Source of the DNA: Martinezella lusitana
GTDB lineage: Bacteria > Pseudomonadota > Alphaproteobacteria > Rhizobiales > Rhizobiaceae
Length of the DNA stretch: 64,000 nt
Assembly (NCBI RefSeq): GCF_900094565.1
Contig: NZ_FMAF01000016.1
Coordinates: 1-64,000, forward strand
Direction: 5' to 3'
Shown here one piece after another: positions 1 to 7,886 of this stretch. Numbering within the stretch: the first letter of the stretch is position 1; each line of letters opens with the position of its first letter. A program made the position numbers and the translations under genes. The notes beneath the pieces are model-generated. The model worked only from the letters and a program-made list of their open reading frames with translations. It ran no database searches and was not told the DNA's origin.

Positions 1-338
1 GAAATAACCCCCGGACAACGTGGCGACGCTCCCATCGCCGCCAACCTGCTTGCACCCCTGCCGCCCAGCCGTTTATGCGCAGCCGATACTGCTATGACAG
101 CGATGCCTTTCGCCGCTTCCTCATTCAGCGAGGAACCTGCCCCGTCATCCCAAACAATCCAACCCGCAAACGCATCCAGCCTTTCGATCCGCAGGCCTAT
201 AAGCGAAGAAATATCATCGAACGCATGTTCTGCCGTCTCAAGGACTGGCGCCGCGTCGCAACACGATATGACAAGCTCGCCATCAACTTCGCAGCTACAT
301 GCTATATCGCTGCCACCATCATATGGTGGGTTTGATTG
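1..338 (+). pseudogene. IS5-family transposase, C-terminal part, frameshifted
   Basis: This is the 3' end of a DDE transposase of the IS5 (IS427-like) type; the 5' part lies outside the window. Frame 1 reads a typical stretch (TPGQRGDAPIAANLL ... LCAADTA) up to about base 90. The family then continues in frame 3 with YDSDAFRRFLIQRG and the conserved C-terminal block with KRRNIIERMFCRLKDWRRVATRYDKL, where the E of IERMF is the third catalytic acidic residue. A single-base loss near 91-95 separates the two frames, so the copy is probably inactive unless programmed frameshifting occurs. Stop TGA is at 336-338. The terminal inverted repeat cannot be defined because the other end is missing. Confidence 0.85.
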
Positions 339-693
339 AGTCTCCACCCTAAGGCAAGATGCCCTTCAGCCGTAAGTGGTCTGCCGGATTCAGCTGGTCT
401 TATTTGCGCCTTTTTGGGCAACGAATTGTGGCACGGAAATGCACGGAGCAGATTTGATGACGGGCCTGTGATGACCGCTGATATTTTCGATTCTTGTTAG
501 GTCTCTCTTCAACAAAGCGATGCACAATTATGAATGCCGAATCTTAAGTCATAGCGGCCGGACTTGCGGGAAAGCAGCTGGCGATGGCGCCCTGGGCTCT
601 GCGAGATGGCTGCAATGGTTCGATCGTCGCTGCTGCCTCTGGCCGGCGGCGAGACAAGCAAGTTCAAAAGGTTTTAACAGGAGATCTGATCCA
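339..693. other. Intergenic stretch, no gene recognised
   Basis: This stretch runs between the transposase fragment and the L,D-transpeptidase-like gene. The right end of the insertion sequence must lie in its first tens of bases. An in-frame ATG at 520 would extend the next gene, but the added residues look non-coding. No promoter can be assigned with confidence. Confidence 0.4.
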
Positions 694-1689
694 GTGCGGT
701 TGAGAACTGCCCTTCGAAGCGTTGCCAAATCACTCGGCTTCTGCTTGCTCGCCTTCTCGGCATCGACGCCATCAATCGCAGCGCAGCGACAGTCGGACAT
801 TCCGGAATGGTTGAGCGCCTATGTGGGCGAAGGTGACGGCCAAATCGCGCAACCGATCCTGCAGAGGGCGCGCGCGCTTTACATGCGAAAGGTGAGCGAA
901 GGCAAGGTCAGGAATCCCTGCTACTTTGTTATGGATGCCACGCGCCCGAACGATCCCGGCGATGGCAAATCGGGAGGCCGCTTCTATATCGTCTGTGAAG
1001 CCACCCAGACGTTCCGTGTGGTTTCGTCCGGACACGGCAGCGGCCGTGATTTGAAGGGCGTCGTGGATTTCGGCAACGGGCGGATGTGCGCCAGGAACTT
1101 CGGCAATGCGATGGATTCGAACCTAACTGCCGGCGGCTCCTACATGACCGAGGAGACGAAAACGACCTTCAAGGGCTACTATCCAATTTCCCAGACGAAG
1201 GATGCTGCATATCTTCGCACCTTCCTCCAGTTCGATGGCGAGGGCGAGACCGCCAATGCGCGGCAACGCGCGATCGGAGGACATGCAGCTGCAAAGGTGG
1301 CCGGCATATGCATGAAGAAAGATCCGCAAAGCCCCTATGCCAACCGTGACGGATACGTCCCCCTTGGAAAGCTGGTCGAGTATGCCGGCGGCCGCAGCGA
1401 TGGCTGCACGAGCTGGGCAGCGTCGGACGCGAGCCAGATCATCTCCATGGTGAAGGACAATCCGACGACGCTCTACATCTATCCTGAGTCAGCCGATATA
1501 AACGCCGTTGCCAAAGCCGTGGCTGCCGGTCGTTCACCATCGAAGGCTGGATTGTACTGGAACGATTCCTGCCTGAAAGCAATCGGCGCTCCGAAATTTT
1601 GGCCAAAGGAAACCCTGGAGCCGATCATCGCCCAGTATAAACAGGATCACCCGGCGCCGCCGTCCCGACCAATACCGATCTGCCAATAG
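694..1689 (+). CDS. Secreted murein L,D-transpeptidase-like protein
   Basis: The 331-residue product probably acts on peptidoglycan cross-links in the periplasm. I chose the GTG at 694 because AGGAG lies about 9 bases upstream and because it starts a normal signal peptide (RLRTALRSVAKSLGFCLLAF..., cleavage near SIAA-QR). The ATG at 520 would place about 58 unlikely residues in front. The mature part resembles the murein L,D-transpeptidase catalytic family (YkuD-like type 2). It has a conserved SGHGSG block near the middle and a C-terminal RSDGCTSW motif whose Cys would be the nucleophile. It stands alone between the IS fragment and the replication module. Peptidoglycan activity is inferred from the family only. 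Confidence 0.7.
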   Translation: MRLRTALRSVAKSLGFCLLAFSASTPSIAAQRQSDIPEWLSAYVGEGDGQIAQPILQRARALYMRKVSEGKVRNPCYFVMDATRPNDPGDGKSGGRFYIVCEATQTFRVVSSGHGSGRDLKGVVDFGNGRMCARNFGNAMDSNLTAGGSYMTEETKTTFKGYYPISQTKDAAYLRTFLQFDGEGETANARQRAIGGHAAAKVAGICMKKDPQSPYANRDGYVPLGKLVEYAGGRSDGCTSWAASDASQIISMVKDNPTTLYIYPESADINAVAKAVAAGRSPSKAGLYWNDSCLKAIGAPKFWPKETLEPIIAQYKQDHPAPPSRPIPICQ

Positions 1690-2198
1690 CGCTGACGTTT
1701 GTCCCGTGGCGAACCTGGCAATTAGATGCGTCTGCTTCGATGCGCAAGCAGACCTCCCTCTCCTGCTCCTGAACTGCCCGGAACCGACCGCGCGGTGCTT
1801 GAGGCATGGATTTTCTCTGCATCCTGACATCCTGGTTGGTTTTGGGGGCGAGTCATAGTTGGCAATGTGCTCGCAGTTGAAAATGTGTGGACATTTGCCG
1901 GCAAAAACGGCATAAAAGTGCAGGAATTGGTCAGTGCATGTAGCCTTTCTCGCCCGTAATTGGTCTCTGCTACTGTATTTGGCCCACTTGGTAGTCAATT
2001 GATTTTATTGAAACAAATCCTCCAAGTAGAAGCTATAACTTCCTTTCTTACCGCCACGTCCGCATAGTCCATACAGGCTTGTCTGTCGAGCTGACCAACT
2101 TCGCGGATCAGGTAGACATTTCGCGTGCCCTCTTTGTGTGAAAACGGATCCCCAGATCCGCCGGGGGAGAGACTTGCGGCATTGAAGACGGGGCATGG
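1690..2198. other. Intergenic region downstream of repC
   Basis: No gene is convincing here; short frames on both strands lack family features. The one clear element is a terminator-like hairpin at 2141-2160 serving repC. The region separates the rightward transpeptidase gene from the leftward rep operon. Confidence 0.5.
2141..2160 (-). terminator. Rho-independent terminator of the repABC operon
   Basis: On the minus strand CGGATC pairs with GATCCG around a TGGG loop and is followed at once by TTTT (plus-strand AAAA at 2141-2144). It lies about 40 bases past the repC stop, where the operon should end. Confidence 0.6.
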
Positions 2199-3500
2199 CT
2201 AAGCCACCTTTTGTGTGGCTGAAGCTGCATTTGCGCGTAGAAGGCTCATTAACATAGGACCGATCGCGAACTCTCCTCTTTGCGTTCGCCGCGTCAAATC
2301 TCGTAGATAGGCGCCAGCCGACTTTATATGGGAAGCTCGTTGGAGGATGCAGGCGATCACGGTGGCGGTGTTTTCAAGCCCCATGACGGTACATGCCTCC
2401 TGATGGGCGGTAGGGCTGATATCAAGCATCGATTTCACGATCACAGAGGCGGCCAGCAAATCGCGCCAGCCGTTGATCTGTCCGGCCGGACTATAGGCGG
2501 CAATTTCGGGGCAGGCTCGTAGAACGAGGTCGAGCGGAAATGATTTCAACTCAGTACAAGCGACGCCTAGGCTTTCAGAACCATGGCGTGGGGGCATTTG
2601 GGGTCTTGTTTGGCGAACGGCAGTGGGGGCGGCAGCCCTGGTGGAGGCTGGTTGCGGCTGTGTATCGGGTTCGTTTGTGCGAGCGGCTTGTGGTGCTTCA
2701 GATTCAGTTGAGGATTCGGAGTCTGAATTCTGTATGTGGCGCTCATTTTGATAGGGATTGCCGCCTAGTTCTATTGCTTTTACGTGTTTTTCCAATCGGT
2801 TGACGATTTCGCCGTGCAGAGGGCCAAGCTTTTGGAGCAGGGCTTCCAATTCTGCTGTGCTGGGCGAGCGCGGAAGGCTCTCGATGAGGTCGCGAAAGCT
2901 GGAATGTGCGGCTTCCCAGTCGCCGTCGACCTGCTCGATGAGCGCCGTCTGGATCAGCTTTGTGATGTCGCGTCTGTAGAGGCTGATGCGTTCGCGTAGA
3001 CCCTGGGTGTGGAGCCGCTCGGCGACGACTGCGGCAGCGAGATGTTCGATCTCCTCGGAACGATGGAGAAGAGGCGCCAGTGAGAAGCCGTAGGCCTCAT
3101 TGACGTCCCCTGCCCTGCTTCTGCGGGCATAGCGCTTGCCATTGGGGCTGTCCCTGCGCACGAGGAGGCCGGCATCGATGAGCGCAGCGAGGTGACGTCG
3201 GATCGTTTGCTCGGCCATGCCATGGGCGCGCAGAGACAATTGCGCATTCGAAGGGAACACGACCAGACCGGCTTCATCCGAAAGCTCATTCTTCGGGTAG
3301 AAGCTCAAGAGCGCATTGAGAACGGCAAGCGCTCTATCCGTTATGCCGAGCAGGGGCTTGGCTTCGCAGAGCGCGCGATAGATTTTCCATTTGTCGGCGG
3401 ACTTGGTGGGCTCGACATTGCAGGCTCTTTTCTGAGCTAACAACATGCCAAGCGTCATCGACCGCCGCCCGAAAGGCGTCGTTACGTATTCAGCTTCCAT
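2199..3500 (-). CDS. repC: Replication initiator RepC
   Basis: RepC is the initiator of repABC plasmids; it binds the origin, which in this family lies inside repC itself. The 433-residue product has the family length and the typical N-terminus (TTPFGRRSMTLGMLLAQK...). A winged-helix region follows (ALLSFYPK ... VVFPSNAQLSLRAHGMAEQTIRRHLAALIDAGLLVRRDSPNGKRYARR), then a low-complexity linker around residues 260-310 and the conserved C-terminal domain. AAGGA precedes the ATG. It is the last gene of the operon, separated from repB by the antisense-RNA region, so its level is probably set by that RNA. Exactly one rep gene set is present in the window. Confidence 0.95.
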   Translation of the reverse strand: MEAEYVTTPFGRRSMTLGMLLAQKRACNVEPTKSADKWKIYRALCEAKPLLGITDRALAVLNALLSFYPKNELSDEAGLVVFPSNAQLSLRAHGMAEQTIRRHLAALIDAGLLVRRDSPNGKRYARRSRAGDVNEAYGFSLAPLLHRSEEIEHLAAAVVAERLHTQGLRERISLYRRDITKLIQTALIEQVDGDWEAAHSSFRDLIESLPRSPSTAELEALLQKLGPLHGEIVNRLEKHVKAIELGGNPYQNERHIQNSDSESSTESEAPQAARTNEPDTQPQPASTRAAAPTAVRQTRPQMPPRHGSESLGVACTELKSFPLDLVLRACPEIAAYSPAGQINGWRDLLAASVIVKSMLDISPTAHQEACTVMGLENTATVIACILQRASHIKSAGAYLRDLTRRTQRGEFAIGPMLMSLLRANAASATQKVA

Positions 3501-3560
3501 TTTTCCTTCACCTACGTTGAGGCAAAAGAAATCCGCTCATCAAAACGATGCCAAAGACTC

Positions 3561-3589
3561 TTGACTGTGATTCGGGGAAATGCGATTCT
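3561..3589 (+). promoter_or_regulatory. Promoter of the antisense RNA between repB and repC
   Basis: TTGACT (3561-3566) is followed after 17 bases by GATTCT (3584-3589) on the strand opposite to repABC. It drives the short RNA that ends at the hairpin at 3613-3646. This layout is standard for repABC plasmids. Confidence 0.65.
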
Positions 3590-3596
3590 TGATTTG

Positions 3597-3648
3597 CTTA
3601 AGATCAGAGAAGGGCTTCCACGACGGCGTCGTTTGGGGGCCTTTTTCT
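3597..3648 (+). ncRNA. Counter-transcribed RNA controlling repC (repABC antisense RNA)
   Basis: This is a small RNA of about 50 bases transcribed against the repABC message in the repB-repC gap. It starts a few bases after the -10 box at 3584-3589. It ends in a strong hairpin: 3613-3619 pairs with 3635-3641, and 3620-3624 pairs with 3628-3632 around GGC, followed by a T-run (3642-3646). In this plasmid family such RNAs lower repC expression and act as an incompatibility determinant. The 5' end is estimated from the promoter. Confidence 0.75.
3613..3646 (+). terminator. Terminator hairpin of the antisense RNA
   Basis: A 7-bp outer stem and a 5-bp inner stem separated by a TT bulge are followed by five T. 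The same structure read in the repABC direction could sequester or expose the repC ribosome-binding region, as proposed for other members of the family. Confidence 0.7.
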
Positions 3649-3655
3649 TTTGCGG

Positions 3656-4657
3656 TTACGTTTCCTTTCCTTGCTGAAACTCATTGAAGAGAGCCTGTAG
3701 CCTCTCCTGTACGAATTGATCGAAACCGGGTGCGGCCTTGCTGTCGAAGACGAAGGTTGCCCGCGCCGGTGTTCTCTTAAGCGTGACAGGCACGCCGGCT
3801 ATCTCTGATGGTGCCGCCGGTGGCTTGGCAGACACAGGCTTGCTGATAACCAGCGCCATTGCCTGCTGGAAGCGTTCATCGCTCGATAGCTTTCGGCAGT
3901 TGTCCGCGGACAACTCGGCGACGATCGGTTCAGATGCAACGCTTTCGAGACGTTCTCCGAGCTCCAGCCACCGTCGCCGGCCAATCTCGGGAGCTGGTCC
4001 GATCGCGCTGATAAGTGCCAAAGGCACCTGCCTGGTAACGATCAGCATCTTGGAAAGCGCGGCCTTGTCCACGCCCAGCGCGGCCATGATGATATCCCTG
4101 CCAAAACCGCGCTGCTCGAGCCGCAGCGCAAACAAAGCGCGCTCAACATAGGACAGGTTCGTGCGCGCACTGTTTTCCTGGCCCTGGCTCACGACAAGCT
4201 GATCGTCGGTGAGCTGCCGCACGACGGCGCGCACCTTGATGCCGAGCGCCTTTGTTGCGGCCAGCCGGCGATGCCCGTATGCGACCTGATAACGTCCCTT
4301 GGCTTCCAGATGCGGGCGCACGAGGATGGGAACCTGCTGGCCGTGTTCGCGGATCTGCTCCACAAGTTGGCCAAGTTCAACAGGATCTACCTCAAGGCGA
4401 TCGGTGACGAACGATCCGTCGATAAGGTCAGGATCGATATCAATGATCGTTTGACCCTCCGCCAGCTGCCGTTCGAGGTCGCTGGCCCGCTCCATCTTTT
4501 CCGTGATGTTTCCGAGCGTCCTGGTGATGCCGCCCACCGGACCGCCGCTTCTCTGCTGCGGCAGGAAGCCGGCGATGGGGCGATTGTCTTTCGCTGCAAC
4601 GGCATCGGCGCGCCCCGTATTCGGAGCTGAAATCTCAATCAGATTCTTGCGCGCCAT
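3656..4657 (-). CDS. repB: Plasmid partition protein RepB (ParB family)
   Basis: RepB is the centromere-binding partner of RepA. The 333 residues begin with the family N-terminus (MARKNLIEIS..., which contacts RepA). They continue with the ParB nuclease-like/CTP-type domain (residues about 75-165: DPDLIDGSFVTDRL ... LVEQIREHGQQVPILVRP ... YQVAYGHRRLAA) and a helix-turn-helix region (ALGVDKAALSKMLIV). The gene starts 4 bases after repA ends, with AAGGAA as ribosome-binding site, so the two are translationally linked. A perfect 16-bp palindrome resembling the partition site lies inside the coding region at 3899-3914. Confidence 0.95.
   Translation of the reverse strand: MARKNLIEISAPNTGRADAVAAKDNRPIAGFLPQQRSGGPVGGITRTLGNITEKMERASDLERQLAEGQTIIDIDPDLIDGSFVTDRLEVDPVELGQLVEQIREHGQQVPILVRPHLEAKGRYQVAYGHRRLAATKALGIKVRAVVRQLTDDQLVVSQGQENSARTNLSYVERALFALRLEQRGFGRDIIMAALGVDKAALSKMLIVTRQVPLALISAIGPAPEIGRRRWLELGERLESVASEPIVAELSADNCRKLSSDERFQQAMALVISKPVSAKPPAAPSEIAGVPVTLKRTPARATFVFDSKAAPGFDQFVQERLQALFNEFQQGKET
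3899..3914. promoter_or_regulatory. parS-like palindrome inside repB
   Basis: GTTGTCCGCGGACAAC is a perfect 16-bp palindrome. The GTCCGCGGAC core recurs at 6102-6111, 6213-6222 and 8087-8096. Such GC-core palindromes near repABC are RepB binding sites in related plasmids; binding here is inferred. Confidence 0.65.
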
Positions 4658-4661
4658 CTAT

Positions 4662-5855
4662 CTATTTCCTTCCCCATGTTGAACGGATGTGCGTCTCGAT
4701 CTCGCCGTTCACGAGATTGAGGGAATCCAGAGCGCGGTCGTAGGTGCCCCTTGTGAACTGGGCTCGTTCGACTTCGTAAAGGGTTTGTTTCGTGACGCCG
4801 GCATCGGCGACAGCCGTCGATTTGACCATGGCGTTGTGGAGCATGCGATTGCCGAAGATCGCCTTCATGAAGCCGGTCATCTGGCTTTGCGGCCCGTCAT
4901 TGGGCTCAAAGCGGGTGACGAGATAGCGCATCCAGTCGTAGCTGGTACGCCCGCCTGCCCTTTCGACGACGGTCATGAGTTCGCTTGTCATGGTCAGGAA
5001 CTGAGACATGGACATCACGTCGAGCATCTGCGGATGAACGGTAATCAATATCGACGTCGCGGCGCAGAGCGCCGACATTGTCAGAAAACCGAGCTGCGGC
5101 GGGCAATCAATGACCACGACATCGTAGAAGCTTTCGATTTCGGTTAGAGCCTCGCCGATGCGCGCGAAGAACATCGTCTCGGCTCTGCCAGCCGCCATTG
5201 CTCGCGGTGTTTCGTGCTCGAACTCCATGAGTTCGAGATTGCCGGGGATCAGGTGCAGGTTCGGCGTATAGGTCGACCGAACGATGTCGGCAATCGGCCG
5301 GGGCTCCTCGTAGCGAATGGCGCCATAAAGCGTCTCGCCTTCGCCGACATCGAGCTCAGGCTGATGTCCGAACAACGCTGAGAGCGAAGCCTGCGGGTCG
5401 AGATCGATGGCCAGCACTCGATAGCCTCTCAGCGCCAGATATTGCGCGAGATGGGCGGCTGTCGTCGTCTTGCCGGAACCGCCCTTGAAATTCATCACCG
5501 AGATGATCTGGAGTTTTTCCGCTCCCCGGCGCCAGGGCACATATTTCGGGGTGCCGTTCCGTTCATCGAGAACTTTACGGATTCGATCCATATCCTCGGC
5601 GGTATAAAGCCGGCGTCCATTTGCAAGCGGATCCGGTCCATGGCCATCGGCAGCGATCTGGCGAAGATAGCCTTCTCCAATGCCGATAAAGGCGGCAGCT
5701 TCAGCCGGCGAAAATGTCCGCATCGTCTTTTGCGACTGAGGCGGAAAGAGTTTTGCCTGGTGTTGCTGGAGCTGGTAAGACAGCTCCAGCGCGTCTGTTG
5801 CCAGAAGCGTCGGAAGATGCTCTTGGTCGTCTTGGAGTACGAGACTCGGCTGCAT
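4662..5855 (-). CDS. repA: Plasmid partition ATPase RepA (ParA family)
   Basis: RepA is a ParA-type ATPase that segregates the plasmid with RepB and represses its own operon. The 397-residue protein has an N-terminal DNA-binding part of about 110 residues (FSPAEAAAFIGIGEGYLRQI...). The deviant Walker A box is NFKGGSGKTTTAAHLA, followed by DLDPQASLSALFG and the VVIDCPPQLGFLT motif. It is the first gene of repA-repB-(ctRNA)-repC. Inverted TAACTGCG/CGCAGTTA repeats directly upstream (5871-5913) are the likely autoregulatory operator. Confidence 0.95.
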   Translation of the reverse strand: MQPSLVLQDDQEHLPTLLATDALELSYQLQQHQAKLFPPQSQKTMRTFSPAEAAAFIGIGEGYLRQIAADGHGPDPLANGRRLYTAEDMDRIRKVLDERNGTPKYVPWRRGAEKLQIISVMNFKGGSGKTTTAAHLAQYLALRGYRVLAIDLDPQASLSALFGHQPELDVGEGETLYGAIRYEEPRPIADIVRSTYTPNLHLIPGNLELMEFEHETPRAMAAGRAETMFFARIGEALTEIESFYDVVVIDCPPQLGFLTMSALCAATSILITVHPQMLDVMSMSQFLTMTSELMTVVERAGGRTSYDWMRYLVTRFEPNDGPQSQMTGFMKAIFGNRMLHNAMVKSTAVADAGVTKQTLYEVERAQFTRGTYDRALDSLNLVNGEIETHIRSTWGRK

Positions 5856-5867
5856 GGCGGTTTTCCC

Positions 5868-5950
5868 AATTAACTGCGCAATTGTTACAGAAAGCTGCTT
5901 AACTACGCAGTTACAATATGCCCCGATTCGTTGCAGTTTTACAATTGCTT
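5868..5950 (-). promoter_or_regulatory. repA promoter/operator region
   Basis: TAACTGCG (5871-5878) and CGCAGTTA (5906-5913) form an inverted repeat just upstream of the repA start, and a near-palindrome TAACTACGCAGTTA spans 5900-5913. On the minus strand a TTGTAA box and a CATATT box 18 bases apart could form the promoter. Repression by RepA is known for the family; the exact sites are inferred. Confidence 0.45.
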
Positions 5951-6084
5951 AAACAAATAGCGACTTTTGGCGGTTTTTTACTCATTCGGCATGCTCAAGC
6001 CCGTTCCTTGAGACAGATTCTATGCCTGGCAGCATCCGGTTTGCTCTGTGTTTCATCAAGCCGGGCAGGCCCATTGGGCAGAGC

Positions 6085-6128
6085 CCCATCGACCGGAAGT
6101 AGTCCGCGGACTACTTCCGGTCGATGGG
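6085..6128. repeat. Perfect 44-bp palindrome with parS-like centre
   Basis: Bases 6085-6106 are the exact reverse complement of 6107-6128. The symmetry stops at once outside (C6084 versus T6129). The centre, GTAGTCCGCGGACTAC at 6099-6114, shares the GTCCGCGGAC core of the palindrome in repB. It lies about 230 bases upstream of the repA start, where the partition site of a repABC plasmid is often found. A transcript could form a very stable 22-bp hairpin. Confidence 0.9.
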
Positions 6129-6210
6129 TGCTTGGCAGGGCGCGAGGATTTGTCGGGTCGGCGAGTGTTCAGATATTTTCAGCTGTGGCGTCCCGGCAGA
6201 GCGCAGCCGA

Positions 6211-6224
6211 TTGTCCGCGGACTA
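6211..6224. promoter_or_regulatory. Imperfect parS-like site
   Basis: The GTCCGCGGAC core at 6213-6222 has imperfect flanks (TT...TA). Together with 6085-6128 and 3899-3914 it makes a small cluster of candidate RepB sites around repA and repB. Confidence 0.5.
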
Positions 6225-6376
6225 CCTGATCCGCGTTTGGAAAAACGACCGCAGCGAAGAGACTTATTGGCTGAGCAGCGCTTCGTTCCTTTGACTGTTC
6301 CAAAGGTGCAAAAGGGATTGATCGATTGGCAGGTGAATGAGGTCTCAATCGCTAGCGCCTACATACCAAAGAAACG

Positions 6377-6408
6377 CAAAACCTCCCTGCGGCTATCCAC
6401 TGGGAGGT
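6377..6408 (-). terminator. Terminator downstream of the ProQ-like gene
   Basis: On the minus strand ACCTCCC (rc of 6402-6408) pairs with GGGAGGT (rc of 6381-6387) around a 14-base loop and runs into TTTT. It lies about 60 bases past the stop of the minus-strand ProQ-like gene. Confidence 0.5.
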
Positions 6409-6464
6409 ACGCGAGAAGGAATTCAGGGTGGGGCTGACGATGTCAGCGCGGATGGCGATGCGTG

Positions 6465-6950
6465 CTAGCGCACTAGGCGATCGGAGCGCTTGCCACTGCG
6501 AAGAAGTGCGGCGCGGATCAGTTCCGATTTGCTCAACGCTGGCGGCGGCGGAGCGGGTTGCTCCTGAGGTTCGGCTGTTTTGACGGGCGTCTGTTTCAAC
6601 GTCGTGAGGCGCTGCCTCGCAGCAAGCCTGTCTTCCGGCGACAGCGGCTCGATCGGGTTGCCGTCGATATCGTGGCGCATCGAGTCGGGTTGGGCGCTTG
6701 CAAAGTAATATTGCTTCGAGTGGAGAAATGCACTCGTGGCGCGGCGGAGCGCCATGACCGGGGTGTCGGGCTTCAGAAGCGGGCGAATCTCGTTCCAGAG
6801 ACCAAGCGCAAAAGGACGAATGATCTCGCCGGGTTTGGAAGGCAAGATATCGATCGGACGGACCAGGAGGGCGTTAATCGCCTTTGCTTTTCTAACGTCG
6901 AGCTCCGTTGCAACAATCGGGTCTCGACTGATCGTCCAGGGTTCTTCCAT
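6465..6950 (-). CDS. ProQ/FinO-domain RNA chaperone
   Basis: The 161-residue protein carries a ProQ/FinO domain in its first two thirds: RPIDILPSKPGEIIRPFALGLWNEIRPLL, then ALRRATSAFLHSKQYYFAS, then HDIDGNPIEPLSPEDRLAARQRL. A proline-rich linker (QEQPAPPPPA) and a basic tail follow. Members bind structured small RNAs and 3' hairpins; plasmid members such as FinO protect or pair antisense RNAs. AAGGAG sits 8 bases before the ATG. It is next to repABC, which itself depends on an antisense RNA, so a role in that control is possible but inferred. It has its own terminator and reads toward repA. Confidence 0.8.
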   Translation of the reverse strand: MEEPWTISRDPIVATELDVRKAKAINALLVRPIDILPSKPGEIIRPFALGLWNEIRPLLKPDTPVMALRRATSAFLHSKQYYFASAQPDSMRHDIDGNPIEPLSPEDRLAARQRLTTLKQTPVKTAEPQEQPAPPPPALSKSELIRAALLRSGKRSDRLVR

Positions 6951-7886
6951 GAAATCGCTCCTTTGTATCGAAATCCATTACGGATCGATTGTGAAGTGAT
7001 TTTGACGGGGCGGCGAACAAGCTTGCTCTCGAACATGGCCACCATGCAAAGCCAATGACCATATATGGAAGCGCAAAGCGCGCTGCAAGCTTTTGCGTTA
7101 ACAGGATTTTTATAGTTTGGCGGATAGCTTGCACCTAGCCGCGAAGGGTATTGTGTACGCGGCGCGTCTTTCTTTCCAAAGTCGCGCGAGCTGCCGGAGC
7201 TTTACCGCGGAATCCCCGCCTGCCGAGCGCCTCACCGCCCGCCGACGCCAAGCATGTCGACCGGGGCACTTTCGAACCCACCTTCCGGACTGACGGGCCT
7301 CGCCCCAACTGCCGATATTAATAGCGCTTGCCGAGCCATGGCCACGCGCGCTTCTCACGCTTTAAATATCGTGGTCGGTTCATGTGTTGCGAGATGGAGA
7401 GCACACATTGTCGCACCGGGATCGAACCGATACGGCGATTTGGATAGGGATGGTGTTTCCGCAGGGTATGCCCGCCGATGTGCTCTTCCTGTGCTAAAGG
7501 CTTTCGCGACGATCCAGGCAGGGATAGTCGGTGCCGCCGACGTTGATTCTCGAATGGGAAGCGGGGCAGGGGAGGTGCCATCCTGTGGCTTATCCCGCGC
7601 GGGGTCTTTGTCCATGAAATGCTCGACGCGCAAATTCGCGAACTCCGTCGCCGCCGGCCGCTGGGCCAAGGTTGGCCCAATCGCATGCTCGCGGATGTCG
7701 GTGAGCCGGTTTGCATCGCAAGTGACGACATGTTCCATCGAAAAATGTGAAGACATCGGCATGGCTAGCTTGCCCTTGCGAAACCCGCCTTGGCTGGTGG
7801 CTGCTGTTGCGATACAGATGGCGCCGCAACCCGCAAAGCCAAAGGCTGAATGGCTTATCTATCTTCTGGAGAGAAGCATCTTGAAT
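6951..7886. other. Long gap with no convincing gene, probably decayed
   Basis: About 940 bases hold only overlapping frames on both strands without recognisable motifs. A minus-strand frame at 7355-7762 (RLTDIREHAIGPTLAQRP ... FANLRVEHFMDKDPA) looks protein-like in places but has no clear start, length or family. The stretch may be the remains of a lost gene. The ProQ-like gene promoter should lie at its left end. Confidence 0.35.

Noticed and set aside
2005..2196. A 63-residue minus-strand frame downstream of repC
   Set aside because: It lacks family features and spans the repC terminator hairpin.
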